Shown here: in pieces, positions 7,575 to 17,059 of the stretch
Layout: each line of letters opens with the position of its first letter
Numbering within the stretch: position 1 is the first letter of the stretch
From: Synergistetes bacterium HGW-Synergistetes-1
GTDB taxonomy: Bacteria; Synergistota; Synergistia; Synergistales; Synergistaceae
Assembly: GCA_002839185.1 (NCBI GenBank)
Contig: PGXO01000001.1
Span: 62,001 to 126,000 of the forward strand
Direction of reading: 5' to 3'
Length of the DNA stretch: 64,000 bases
The notes under the pieces: generated by a model
What the model saw: the letters and a program-made list of their open reading frames with translations, nothing else
Told to the model about the DNA's origin: nothing
Database searches by the model: none
Position numbers and translations under genes: made by a program

Positions 7575-8596
7575 ACAGGGAATTTCAGTTTCTGGTTTAC
7601 CGTTCTGCAAACGAAGATGTATCGATAAACGCTATCATAAAAGATGAGACTGTCTGGCTGACACAAAAAGGAATGGCAGAATTATTTGGTGTCCAAACAC
7701 CTGCAATCAGTAAGCACTTGAAGAATATATTCGATAAAGGTGAACTGGATGAAGCAGTGGTAGTTTCCAAAATGGAAATAACCACTCCTCATGGAGCGAT
7801 ACCAGATAAAACTCAGACCCAAAATGCTCAGTTTTACAGCCTTGACGCAATTATCTCTGTTGGCTATCGTGTGAATTCAATAAGAGCAACCCATTTCCGT
7901 ATTTGGGCTACCGGAGTACTGAAAGAGTATATGACAAAAGGATTTGCTCTCGATGACGAACGTCTGAAACAAGGCAAAACAGCCTTTGGAAAAGACTATT
8001 TCAGAGAACTCTTAGAGCGCGTTCGTTCCATCCGTGCCAGCGAACGCAGGATCTGGCAGCAGATCACAGATATATTCGCAGAGTGCAGTATCGACTATAA
8101 GAAAAACTCTCAAGTAACACTGGACTTCTACGCCATGGTGCAAAATAAGTTCCACTATGCAATCACAGGACAAACCGCTGCAGAAATCGTTTATTCCAGG
8201 GCCGACTGCAATCAGGAGAACATGGGACTGACTACATGGAAACATGCACCTGAAGGCCGCATTCTGAAATCGGATGTCATGGTTGCAAAGAACTATTTGA
8301 ACGAAAAGCAGATTCGGCAGCTGGAAAGGACCGTTGCCGGCTATTTTGACTACATAGAAGATCTGATCGAACGGGAAAACACCTTTACGATGGAAGAATT
8401 TTCCGCGAGTATCAATGAATTTCTATCCTTCAGGAAATATGAGATCCTGAAAGATAAAGGGACTGTTTCTAAGCAGCTTGCTGTCGCAAAAGCGGAGAAA
8501 GAATACGAGTCATTCAACAAGACCCAAAAGATCCTTTCCGATTTTGACAAGGAAGTTAAGCGACTCTTGGAGAAGAGGGACGAAACGGATGAGTAA
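7571..8596 (+). CDS. rhuM: RhuM family protein within the hsd operon
   Basis: A 341-residue protein of the RhuM 'virulence' family. The N-terminal region has KDETVWLTQKGMAELFGVQ followed by ISKHLKNIFDKGEL, typical of its DNA-binding-like domain. The middle part has KGFALDDERLKQG. A charged helical C-terminus follows, ending in LLEKRDETDE. Biochemical function is unknown. RhuM genes are often found inside type I restriction operons and other defence loci, as here. It overlaps hsdM by 4 nt and hsdS by 8 nt, so translation is coupled to both. A role in specificity or control of the restriction complex is possible but not shown. Confidence 0.9.
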   Translation: MNREFQFLVYRSANEDVSINAIIKDETVWLTQKGMAELFGVQTPAISKHLKNIFDKGELDEAVVVSKMEITTPHGAIPDKTQTQNAQFYSLDAIISVGYRVNSIRATHFRIWATGVLKEYMTKGFALDDERLKQGKTAFGKDYFRELLERVRSIRASERRIWQQITDIFAECSIDYKKNSQVTLDFYAMVQNKFHYAITGQTAAEIVYSRADCNQENMGLTTWKHAPEGRILKSDVMVAKNYLNEKQIRQLERTVAGYFDYIEDLIERENTFTMEEFSASINEFLSFRKYEILKDKGTVSKQLAVAKAEKEYESFNKTQKILSDFDKEVKRLLEKRDETDE

Positions 8597-9761
8597 ATTG
8601 GAAGAACTGATCAATGAGCTTTGTCCAGATGGAGTGGAGTACAAAACCCTTGGAGATATAGCCACAGATATTTATCGTGGCTCAGGCATTACAAGAGATC
8701 AAGTTACACAAACAGGGACTCCCTGTGTACGTTATGGTGAAATTTATACAACATATGGTATTTGGTTTGAAAAATGTCTTTCGTTCACTAACGAAGATAC
8801 TATAACCAACAAGAAGTATTTTGAATATGGTGACATTCTGTTTGCCATTACTGGTGAAAGTGTCGAAGAAATAGCGAAATCATGTGTGTATGTTGGAGCG
8901 GATAAATGTTTGGCGGGGGGCGACATCGTTGTCCTCAAGCATAATCAAGATCCTAAATATCTTTCTTATGTACTATCGACAACGGATGCACAGAAACAGA
9001 AGAGCAAAGGTAAAGTTAAGAGCAAGGTAGTACACTCAAGCGTTCCGGCAATTAGTACAATCTTGATCCCTCTCCCGCCGCTGCCAGTTCAGTGTGAAAT
9101 TGTCCGGATACTGGACAATTTCACGGAGCTTACAGCGGAGCTTACAGCGGAGCTTACAGCCAGAAAAAAGCAGTATGAGTATTATAAAAAGTCGCTTTTA
9201 TCTCAACCTATTACTATTTTTGTAACAAAATTGGAAGAAGTGGCTACTCTTAAAACGGGAAGTAAGCCAAAAGAGATTTTTGCAGAAAAAGATAAGTTCG
9301 AATATATCAATGCAGGCACTACAAATTCAGGGTATGCAAGAGCTTTCAATTGTGAGGGAGATACTGTTACAACACCGTCCCGTGGACAAGGAGGCATAGG
9401 CTTTGTTGGATATCAAAAGAATTCATTTTGGCTTGGTCCCCTATGCTACCGGATTAAAAGCAAGAACACTGATGTATTGTTGAATCGCTATCTTTACCAC
9501 TATTTATCTTGCTTTAACGATAAAATATTACAGTATAAAAACGAAGGTGGTACGCCATCAGTAAATGCATCAGATTTAGCAAACATTAGCATTGATATTC
9601 CTTCGATTGATGAACAAAAGCTAGTTATCGCCATTCTCGACCGCTTCGACACGCTCTGCAATGATTTGACGAGCGGTCTGCCTGCCGAAATCGAAGCTCG
9701 GCGCAAGCAATATGAATATTACAGGGACCGGATTTTGACGTTCAAGGAGAAGGTCGCATGA
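8589..9761 (+). CDS. hsdS: Type I restriction specificity subunit
   Basis: A 390-residue DNA-recognition subunit with two target-recognition domains, each followed by a conserved helical spacer. The first spacer is near 165-200 (LPPLPVQCEIVRILDNF then the TAEL repeats and ARKKQYEYYK). The second is near 350-385 (IDEQKLVIAILDRFDTL then EIEARRKQYEYYRD). The central spacer has three 12-bp units encoding TAEL-type repeats, as in EcoR124, where copy number sets the gap between half-sites. The start ATG 8589 lies inside the rhuM end; a longer frame from 8478 only reads rhuM out of frame. The stop overlaps hsdR in ATGA. Confidence 0.95.
   Translation: MSKLEELINELCPDGVEYKTLGDIATDIYRGSGITRDQVTQTGTPCVRYGEIYTTYGIWFEKCLSFTNEDTITNKKYFEYGDILFAITGESVEEIAKSCVYVGADKCLAGGDIVVLKHNQDPKYLSYVLSTTDAQKQKSKGKVKSKVVHSSVPAISTILIPLPPLPVQCEIVRILDNFTELTAELTAELTARKKQYEYYKKSLLSQPITIFVTKLEEVATLKTGSKPKEIFAEKDKFEYINAGTTNSGYARAFNCEGDTVTTPSRGQGGIGFVGYQKNSFWLGPLCYRIKSKNTDVLLNRYLYHYLSCFNDKILQYKNEGGTPSVNASDLANISIDIPSIDEQKLVIAILDRFDTLCNDLTSGLPAEIEARRKQYEYYRDRILTFKEKVA
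9126..9161 (+). repeat. Three 12-bp repeats in hsdS (TAEL spacer)
   Basis: GAGCTTACAGCG occurs twice in tandem, followed by GAGCTTACAGCC, in frame and encoding E-L-T-A units. In-frame gain or loss by slippage would change the DNA spacing recognised by the enzyme. Confidence 0.92.
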
Positions 9762-12700
9762 GTCTATTCAATATCGTTGCGGAAACGGCGGAATATACTG
9801 TAGTTTCAGAGTATAAGCCCGAAAGCAGGGTAGCAGCGGCTTATCAGGGGGAGGCTGCTCTCGAGCGCGAGTTTATTTGCCTGCTCGAGGCTCAGGGATA
9901 TGAATACCTGAGTTTTAATAATGAAGCCGCCCTGATATCGAACCTCAGAAAGCAGTTGGAGCTCCTCAACGGCTATGACTTCTCCGATGCTGAATGGAGA
10001 AGGTTTTTCTCGGAGTGCATCGCCAGAAGCAACGAAGGTATTATAGAAAAGACCCGCAAGATACAGGAGGATCACGTGCAGATCCTGCACCGTGATGACG
10101 GTTCGACAAAGAACATTTACCTGATAGACAAAAAAAACATCCATAACAACAAGCTGCAGGTAATAAACCAGTACGAAGAATCAGAGGGAGCACACGACAG
10201 TAGGTATGACGTTACTATCCTTGTAAACGGTCTTCCACTTGTCCACACAGAACTGAAACGCAGGGGAGTCGCCATCAGGGAAGCCTTTAACCAGATCAAG
10301 CGCTACCAGCGGGAAAGCTTCTGGGCGTCAAGCGGTCTTTATGAGTATATACAAATATTTATTATCTCAAACGGCACACATACCAAATATTACTCAAATA
10401 CAACACGTTCAAGCCATATAAAGGAATCAGGCAGTGCAGACAGCAGCAAGAGCAGCAAGAAGACCAGCAACAGCTTTGAGTTCACTTCATACTGGGCGGA
10501 TGGAAACAACAAAACCATTGCAGACCTGACCGACTTTACCAAGACATTTATGGCCAGGCATGCGCTGCTGAACATACTCACAAAATACTGTGTATTTACT
10601 TCTGAAAACCTCCTGCTCGTCATGCGTCCCTATCAGATAGTAGCGACAGAGCGGATATTATCGCGGATAGAAATATCAAATAACTACAAAAAAAACGGCA
10701 CAATTGAAGCAGGCGGGTATATCTGGCACACTACTGGCAGCGGCAAGACTCTAACCTCTTTTAAAACTGCCCAGATCGCCTCAGTTTTACCTTATGTCGA
10801 CAAGGTGCTGTTTGTTGTTGATCGTAAGGACCTCGACTACCAGACGATGAAAGAATACGATAAGTTCCAGAAGGGCGCCGCAAACAGCAATACATCAACA
10901 AAAATACTGCAAAAACAGCTTGAGGACTCCTCTTCGCATATCATAATCACCACCATCCAGAAGCTCGATGTCTTCGTATCCAGGAACAAAGAGCAGGATG
11001 TTTTCAGGAAGCATGTTGTCATTATCTTTGACGAATGTCATCGTTCCCAGTTTGGAGACATGCACAATAAAATCGTAAAATCTTTCAGGAATTACCATCT
11101 GTTCGGTTTTACCGGGACACCGATCTTCGCAGCCAATGCCGGAAACGGAGGAAATCCGCTTTTAAGAACTACGCCTCAGGCCTTTGGCGACAAACTGCAT
11201 ACCTACACGATAGTGGATGCCATTAACGATCAGAATGTCCTGCCCTTCCGCATCGACTACATCAATACAGTAAAGATGAAGGAAAACGTTAAGGATAAAA
11301 AAGTGTCGTCGATAGACAGGGAAAACGCCATGGCCGACCCTGTAAGGATACGTGACGTTGTTTCCTATATTATCGATCACTTTGACCAGAAGACCAAACG
11401 AAACAGCTTCTATTCTCTTCAGGGACAGCGCGTATCAGGTTTCAACTCCATTCTGGCAGTAAGCTCGATCCCTGTGGCGAAAAAATATTACACAGAACTC
11501 AAGAAGCAGCTCGCAGAGCGCGGACGCAAGCTCAATATCGCCACCATCTTCAGCTACAGCGCAAATGAAGCTGACCCCGAGGACGTATTCCCGGATGAGG
11601 GGTTTGATACTGACAGCCTGGATCAGTCCTCCCGAGACTTTCTGGAATCTGCGATACAGGATTATAATGTCGATTTCAAGGTAAATTTTGACACATCCTC
11701 ACAAAAATTTGAGAATTATTATAAAGACCTCTCTCTACGAATCAAACGGCGCGAGGTGGACCTTTTGGTCGTTGTCAATATGTTCCTGACCGGTTTTGAC
11801 GCGACGACCCTTAACACCCTTTGGGTGGACAAAAACCTCAGGCAGCATGGACTAATACAGGCCTTTTCCCGTACCAACCGCATACTGAACTCTGTCAAGA
11901 CTTTCGGTAATATTGTCTGTTTCCGTGATCTACAGGAAGAGACAGATAAAGCCATAGCCCTTTTTGGAGACAAGGATGCCAAAGGGCTTGTCCTGCTTAA
12001 AGGCTACGAGGCCTACTATTACGGTTTTGATGAAGAAGGTAAACATCAGCCGGGCTATGCTGAGCTTATTGCAGAGTTGAGCCAGACATTCCCGCTGGGA
12101 CAGGCGATTAACGGGGAACAGAACCAGAAGGAATTTATCCGATTGTTAGGGGCTATCCTCCGGCTTAAGAATATCTTGGTGTCATTTGATCAATTCCACA
12201 GCAACGAGATCCTTTCGAACCGACAGTTTCAGGATTATCAGAGCCTATATATCGACCTTTATCAGGAGTTCACAAAAGATAAGAACGCAGATAAAGAAAA
12301 GATCAACGATGATATTATTTTTGAAATTGAGCTGATCCGGCAGGTCGAAATAAACATCGACTACATCCTTATGCTCGTCGCAAAGTTCCATGAATCGAAC
12401 TGTGAAGACAAGAGCATCCTCGTTTCGATAGACAAGGCCATCGGCTCCAGCTTCCAGCTGCGGAGCAAGAAAAAGCTGATCGAAGATTTCATCGAGACCG
12501 TCAATGCTTCCACTTTGGTGGAGGAGGACTGGCGAAGATATGTCCATGAGCAGAAAGAAGCAGATCTTGCAGCCCTGATCAGCGAAGAAATGCTTAAGCA
12601 GGAAGAGACGAAAAAATTCATTGATAACTCTTTCCGCGACGGTGCGCTGAAGACGACAGGCACAGACATCGACAAAATCATGCCGCCGGTTTCAAGGTTC

Positions 12701-12784
12701 AGTGGTGGAAAGAGAGCTGCAAAGAAGCAGACCATCATCGACAAGCTGATGGAATTCTTTGAAAAATATCTTGGGCTGGTGTAG
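9758..12784 (+). CDS. hsdR: Type I restriction endonuclease motor subunit
   Basis: A 1008-residue ATP-dependent translocase and nuclease. The N-terminal PD-(D/E)XK nuclease is visible as VTILVNGLPLVHTELKRRG near residue 150-170 (D and ELK). The helicase domain has Walker A TTGSGKT near 325 and FDECHRSQFG near 423, then VNMFLTGFD and QAFSRTNR (motifs V/VI). A helical C-terminal region would contact the methyltransferase. It is full length with no break, so the R-M system looks intact. It overlaps hsdS by 4 nt and converges on the EAL protein only 11 nt away. Confidence 0.96.
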   Translation: MSLFNIVAETAEYTVVSEYKPESRVAAAYQGEAALEREFICLLEAQGYEYLSFNNEAALISNLRKQLELLNGYDFSDAEWRRFFSECIARSNEGIIEKTRKIQEDHVQILHRDDGSTKNIYLIDKKNIHNNKLQVINQYEESEGAHDSRYDVTILVNGLPLVHTELKRRGVAIREAFNQIKRYQRESFWASSGLYEYIQIFIISNGTHTKYYSNTTRSSHIKESGSADSSKSSKKTSNSFEFTSYWADGNNKTIADLTDFTKTFMARHALLNILTKYCVFTSENLLLVMRPYQIVATERILSRIEISNNYKKNGTIEAGGYIWHTTGSGKTLTSFKTAQIASVLPYVDKVLFVVDRKDLDYQTMKEYDKFQKGAANSNTSTKILQKQLEDSSSHIIITTIQKLDVFVSRNKEQDVFRKHVVIIFDECHRSQFGDMHNKIVKSFRNYHLFGFTGTPIFAANAGNGGNPLLRTTPQAFGDKLHTYTIVDAINDQNVLPFRIDYINTVKMKENVKDKKVSSIDRENAMADPVRIRDVVSYIIDHFDQKTKRNSFYSLQGQRVSGFNSILAVSSIPVAKKYYTELKKQLAERGRKLNIATIFSYSANEADPEDVFPDEGFDTDSLDQSSRDFLESAIQDYNVDFKVNFDTSSQKFENYYKDLSLRIKRREVDLLVVVNMFLTGFDATTLNTLWVDKNLRQHGLIQAFSRTNRILNSVKTFGNIVCFRDLQEETDKAIALFGDKDAKGLVLLKGYEAYYYGFDEEGKHQPGYAELIAELSQTFPLGQAINGEQNQKEFIRLLGAILRLKNILVSFDQFHSNEILSNRQFQDYQSLYIDLYQEFTKDKNADKEKINDDIIFEIELIRQVEINIDYILMLVAKFHESNCEDKSILVSIDKAIGSSFQLRSKKKLIEDFIETVNASTLVEEDWRRYVHEQKEADLAALISEEMLKQEETKKFIDNSFRDGALKTTGTDIDKIMPPVSRFSGGKRAAKKQTIIDKLMEFFEKYLGLV

Positions 12785-12795
12785 ACATTCAGACT

Positions 12796-14592
12796 TTAAA
12801 TAAACGTTGAAACGTATTTTTCTGTTTTTACAAGCTTCTTGGACTTACTATCCTTTGCCTTCTTCTTAAGGGAGGCAAGTTCCTCCGTCAGTTCAAACCT
12901 ATCTGTAAAATTACGGCCGTTATTGTTGATCGCGACAACCGTAATGGTCATCAACGGAAACTCTTCGATCTCTCCCTTTCTGTTGCAGGTAATGATAAAT
13001 CCGCGCTCTACAGCCGCCTGATCGTAAAGGGCCAGGACCTCATGCTCGAAATCGTTTATAAGGTCATGAAAAAAGGATTCGTCTGTATGGTCACTTAATA
13101 TGACAAGGAAGTCGTCTCCGCCTATGTGTCCAAGAAATTCGCTCTCAGGCAAGGCTGACGAAAGCTTATCAGCAAGGAGCTTTATCACCAGATCGCCCTT
13201 TTCAAACCCATAAACATCATTGTATGCCTTAAAGTTGTCGATATCGATGTAAGCCACACTGTACCTATCCTGGCAAGATATAGCCCGGTCAAGCTTCCTC
13301 TCTATGATCTGGTTTCCGGGAAGGCCGGTTAAAGGATTCTGATTTTTTGCTGTTGATACTTCCAGTTCAGTTGTCTTCAGAAGCAGTTCTTTTACAGTAA
13401 CGACGCCAGAGTACTTGCCTTCTTCAGTGATAACAATGAAATCATATATTTTATCGTTTGGCCTCGACATCGAGGTGGAAGATACTGTACTGACAGGAGT
13501 TTCGTGGTCCGCGGAAAGGAAATCCCGGTCCATGATCTCATATACCGGTCTTCTTGCGTTGAGAGTGAAGCCGTATTGACCGCTCAGCTTTATCGCCAGT
13601 TTTTCACGCGATATTATTCCGACAGGATAACCATCTTCAACCACACATACTCCAAAACGACCCTGGTCAAGCCTGAACATATCATAAACATTCGATATGA
13701 GCTCGTTCGGTGAGACAGTTTCGGCATAGGTCGAAAGATTCTTGATATAAAGACTGGAAACGGTATTCTGCATAATATGGTTCTTCTTCAGGTTAATAGT
13801 TCTGAGAGTCTGCAGAACGTCATGTTCGATTTCCCGTATCTGAGCGTCCGGTCTCTGTATAATGTATCCTTGGCCATATGGCACGTCGAGGCTGACCAGT
13901 GTGTCCATTTCCTCATATGTTTCTATCCCTTCGGCTATAAGAGAAACATTGGATTCTTTTGAGAATTCCACCATGCCTTTTACAAGAGCATATTTCATCC
14001 TGTCTGAATTTATATTGCGGATCAGTTTCATATCAAGCTTGAGATAGTTCGGCCGGACATCACTGATAAGATTGAGACCGGAATATCCTGCACCTCCGTC
14101 ATCTATGGCTATTTTGAAATTCTGGCTTTTATAGTTGTTGATCGTTGCAAGGAAGCCTCTTAGATCCATAATCACGTTTCTTTCGGTGATCTCAAAAATG
14201 ACATTTTCCGATGCGATATCGTGTTGTGCAAGGAAGGATTTCGTGAAACCCTTTTTGTATGTTTCGTAATTTATTATGTTGGGGTTTACGTTTATAAAGA
14301 GTTTTTTACTGTAGGGAGGTATCATGAATTCGAACGCAGCCTCCAGGGCCTTTTTTCTGCAGAGCATTTCAAGCTCCCACAGCCGGTTGTACTTTTCAGC
14401 AGCAAGAAAAAGCATCTCCGGATCTTTTATTTCACTTTCACACGTTACCCTGCTCAGTGCTTCATGCCCGAGGATATCGCCGTCTCTCAGTGATATTATT
14501 GGTTGAAAAACTGTCCTTATCTCTTCGTTTTTTATGATGTAGTCAAGCGAATTTTTCAGCTCATCTGTTATTTCGGCACAGTTCGTTGTCAA
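12796..14592 (-). CDS. EAL-CBS-GGDEF cyclic-di-GMP protein
   Basis: A 598-residue soluble protein. The N-terminal EAL domain (about 25-265) keeps key residues: GHEALSR, EITERN, AIDDGGAGYSG, LKLDMKLI and AEGIET. This suggests c-di-GMP phosphodiesterase activity. A CBS pair (about 285-410, GYPVGIISREKLA and GKYSGVVTVKELL) may bind a nucleotide. The C-terminal GGDEF domain (about 420-560) has IDIDNFKAYND and GGDDF in place of GGDEF/GGEEF, so synthesis is possible but unsure. No membrane segment is seen. The start is the first Met of the frame; the family architecture is known from other bacteria. Confidence 0.9.
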   Translation of the reverse strand: MTTNCAEITDELKNSLDYIIKNEEIRTVFQPIISLRDGDILGHEALSRVTCESEIKDPEMLFLAAEKYNRLWELEMLCRKKALEAAFEFMIPPYSKKLFINVNPNIINYETYKKGFTKSFLAQHDIASENVIFEITERNVIMDLRGFLATINNYKSQNFKIAIDDGGAGYSGLNLISDVRPNYLKLDMKLIRNINSDRMKYALVKGMVEFSKESNVSLIAEGIETYEEMDTLVSLDVPYGQGYIIQRPDAQIREIEHDVLQTLRTINLKKNHIMQNTVSSLYIKNLSTYAETVSPNELISNVYDMFRLDQGRFGVCVVEDGYPVGIISREKLAIKLSGQYGFTLNARRPVYEIMDRDFLSADHETPVSTVSSTSMSRPNDKIYDFIVITEEGKYSGVVTVKELLLKTTELEVSTAKNQNPLTGLPGNQIIERKLDRAISCQDRYSVAYIDIDNFKAYNDVYGFEKGDLVIKLLADKLSSALPESEFLGHIGGDDFLVILSDHTDESFFHDLINDFEHEVLALYDQAAVERGFIITCNRKGEIEEFPLMTITVVAINNNGRNFTDRFELTEELASLKKKAKDSKSKKLVKTEKYVSTFI

Positions 14593-14952
14593 TCGATTTT
14601 CCCACCCTGCTCTCTATAATGTTGATGTAAGTCTATCAAAACGATGTTTATAAAATATATACGTTTCGTAAAAGCTGAGTAAATTATTAGAAACGTTGTT
14701 AATGACATCCACGTGATCAGCCTGTTTGTCGGACCTTTTCGAAGGGGTCAGCCATACCTTCCGGTCAAGGCTAAACTCTTACCACTGTGCGAAGCGGAAG
14801 TTTTTCGGTCTTGCGAATGTCAGCATGAGCAGCTGAAGTGCACACATATTCCTCTTGCTTTTATCACTTTCTATCGCCTCCTTGTAAATCCTGCGAAGTA
14901 GATCAATATCGGCAAAGGCGGGCAAAACAAGCACCGTACTTTGCAGTAGACA

Positions 14953-14980
14953 CACTGCGACTTGTGCACTGCGACTTGTG
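14953..14980 (+). promoter_or_regulatory. Tandem 14-bp repeat upstream of the pst promoter
   Basis: CACTGCGACTTGTG occurs twice without a gap (14953-14966, 14967-14980), ending 2 bp before the -35 box. This is where an activator such as PhoB binds, but the sequence does not match the enterobacterial Pho box. Confidence 0.5.
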
Positions 14981-14982
14981 CC

Positions 14983-15011
14983 TTGACAAAAACAACTCTT
15001 GGTGTGATATT
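14983..15011 (+). promoter_or_regulatory. Candidate pst promoter
   Basis: TTGACA (14983-14988), 17 bp, then GATATT (15006-15011) preceded by TG, an extended -10. Confidence 0.5.
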
Positions 15012-15332
15012 AATAAACCTGTAATGATTATAGATTTTCCCGGAAGGCGGTGGCGTACTGTGGCATACACATGATCTGTTTCCTATAAAATAATGCACGG
15101 GATGCGTTACCAATTTGCTGCACATTCAGCCTCCGGGTCAGCTGCCTTTTTCTCCTTTACAAGGCAGTAAACTTCCAAACTCATAATTCCCCAAAAAGCT
15201 GATTCACTGCCGCGGATTACTGACAAAGTACTTCCGGAGCCCTTTTGTGGCTTCAGGAGTATTTTCGTGCATATGTGTGATCTGCCTGTATCCCCATAAT
15301 TTAACTAAAAAATAAGGAGATGTAACTGAACT

Positions 15333-16166
15333 ATGAAAAAAATGATCGTTTCAATGGCACTGACGATAATGCTGATAGCAGCCTCCTCTGCAATAGCGGC
15401 ACCCCTTGATGCCTTTAAAGGCCAGAAAGGTAATCTTGACATCGCCGGAGGAACTGCCCACATACCTGTAATGAAGGAAGCGGCAAAAAGGATCATGTCT
15501 GTTAACCCGGACATTCGCATAACTGTTGCCGGGGGAGGTTCGGGAGTTGGAGTCAAACAGGTCGGTGAAGGGCTTGTGACGATAGGGAACACCGGACGCG
15601 CCTTAAAGGAAGATGAGATATCAAAGTATGGACTGGTCTCCTTTGCCTTTGCTATTGACGGCGTGGCCGTCGTAATTAATCCCGGCAACAAGATTGATTC
15701 CCTGACAAGCCGGCAGGTCATTGATATTTATGCCGGAAAAATAAAAGACTGGAAAGAACTTGGCGGCGAACCGGGGGCGATCAATGTCTTTGGACGGGAA
15801 GACGGAAGCGGTACAAGGGAAGTTTTCACCGAGAAAGCGATAAATAAGGGAGAGCTTGCTCCTTCTGTAAACGTAGTCAGTTCCAACGGAGCCATGAAGA
15901 CTGCTGTTGCACAGGACAAACGTGCGATCGGGTATGTCGGGATCGGACACATTGATAAATCAGTGAAAGCTCCTAAATTTGACGGAACTGTACCAACCCA
16001 GGAAAACGCCGCTAACGGCAAATACAAAGTGACCCGCAACCTTTACATGAACACCAAGGGCGAGCCCCAGGGACTTACGAAACTCTTTATCGACTACATA
16101 TTCAGTCCTGAAGGCACCGAGATAACAAAAGACAGCGGATACATACCGCTGCCGGCAAAGAAGTAA
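15333..16166 (+). CDS. pstS: Phosphate-binding protein PstS
   Basis: A 277-residue periplasmic phosphate receptor for the PstSCAB importer. A signal peptide is clear: MKKMIVSMALTIMLIAASS to about AIA. The fold signature AGGGSGVGVKQVGEG and VFGREDGSGTREVF are the phosphate-contacting loops of the PBP-like family. AAGGAGATG stands before the ATG. It is 54 nt ahead of pstC. No lipobox cysteine follows the signal, so it is likely soluble or held by another means. Confidence 0.93.
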   Translation: MKKMIVSMALTIMLIAASSAIAAPLDAFKGQKGNLDIAGGTAHIPVMKEAAKRIMSVNPDIRITVAGGGSGVGVKQVGEGLVTIGNTGRALKEDEISKYGLVSFAFAIDGVAVVINPGNKIDSLTSRQVIDIYAGKIKDWKELGGEPGAINVFGREDGSGTREVFTEKAINKGELAPSVNVVSSNGAMKTAVAQDKRAIGYVGIGHIDKSVKAPKFDGTVPTQENAANGKYKVTRNLYMNTKGEPQGLTKLFIDYIFSPEGTEITKDSGYIPLPAKK

Positions 16167-16219
16167 AGTGTGAGTGGGGGGAGAGTATCCTCTCCTCCCA
16201 ACAAAATCAGGATAGACAA

Positions 16220-17059
16220 TTGAACGAAAATAAAAACATTCCTCTTTGGTTAAAAGCATCGGCTGTATATGTCTCTTCTCTCATGTCAGCCCTTTTTGTC
16301 TTTATTACTGTTTGCGCTCTAGATGGATTGTTCAAGAGCGGTCCTTCACTGTTCGGTTCTGTATGGGATCCTGAAGGAGGACAATTCGGGATCATGCCAA
16401 TGATCTGGGCAAGCGGACTTCTTTCCGTTTCATCACTGGTCATTGGTTGGGCATTTTCAGTCGGATGCTGTTGTTTTATTCATGGTTATGGACCCAAATG
16501 GACAGCAAGGTTATTGGCCAGGATATTGAGGATCATGACGGCAATACCAACGGTTGTTTATGGTTTCGCATCTGTTTTCCTGCTTGTCCCACTCATCAGA
16601 AACGGCCTTGGAGGCTCAGGGTTTTCCTGGCTGACAGCCTCCATTGTGCTAAGCCTTCTTATAATGCCTACTATGGTGCTTTCGATGGACAGCGCCTTCC
16701 GGACTATAGAATCTGAGACCAGGCTGACATCGGCAGCACTTGGATTCACCAGGGAACAAAACATCGCGATGGTCGTCCTTCCTGCTTCCAGACAGTGGAT
16801 ATTGTCTTCAGCACTTCTCGGTTTCGGCCGGGCTGCAGGTGACACCCTCATTCCAACTATGCTTGCAGGAAATGCGGTTCAGTACGCAAATACGCCGCTG
16901 GACGCAATGAGGACCCTTACGGCCCACATCGGGCTCGTCCTCTCTTCCGATGTTGGGGGAACGGCATATCTTTCGCTTTTTGTAGCAGGCGGGATACTGC
17001 TGTTTGTCAGCATTTCTGCCAACATACTGTTCCGTCTGCTGAGTAGGAAGTCACTATGA
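16220..17059 (+). CDS. pstC: Phosphate ABC transporter permease PstC
   Basis: A 279-residue inner-membrane permease with about six hydrophobic segments. The EAA-type loop lies near residues 165-200 (ESETRLTSAALGFTREQNI and the following LGFGRAAGDT), which contacts PstB. The start is TTG at 16220, preceded by AGGA; no ATG is better placed. It overlaps pstA by 4 nt. Confidence 0.92.
   Translation: MNENKNIPLWLKASAVYVSSLMSALFVFITVCALDGLFKSGPSLFGSVWDPEGGQFGIMPMIWASGLLSVSSLVIGWAFSVGCCCFIHGYGPKWTARLLARILRIMTAIPTVVYGFASVFLLVPLIRNGLGGSGFSWLTASIVLSLLIMPTMVLSMDSAFRTIESETRLTSAALGFTREQNIAMVVLPASRQWILSSALLGFGRAAGDTLIPTMLAGNAVQYANTPLDAMRTLTAHIGLVLSSDVGGTAYLSLFVAGGILLFVSISANILFRLLSRKSL

Larger units (their letters stand above)
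14593..15332. other. 740-bp intergenic region before pstS
   Basis: Holds the divergent start region of the EAL gene, a tandem 14-bp repeat, a promoter, and a roughly 315-nt pst leader with no recognised riboswitch. Short open frames here look random. Confidence 0.5.
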
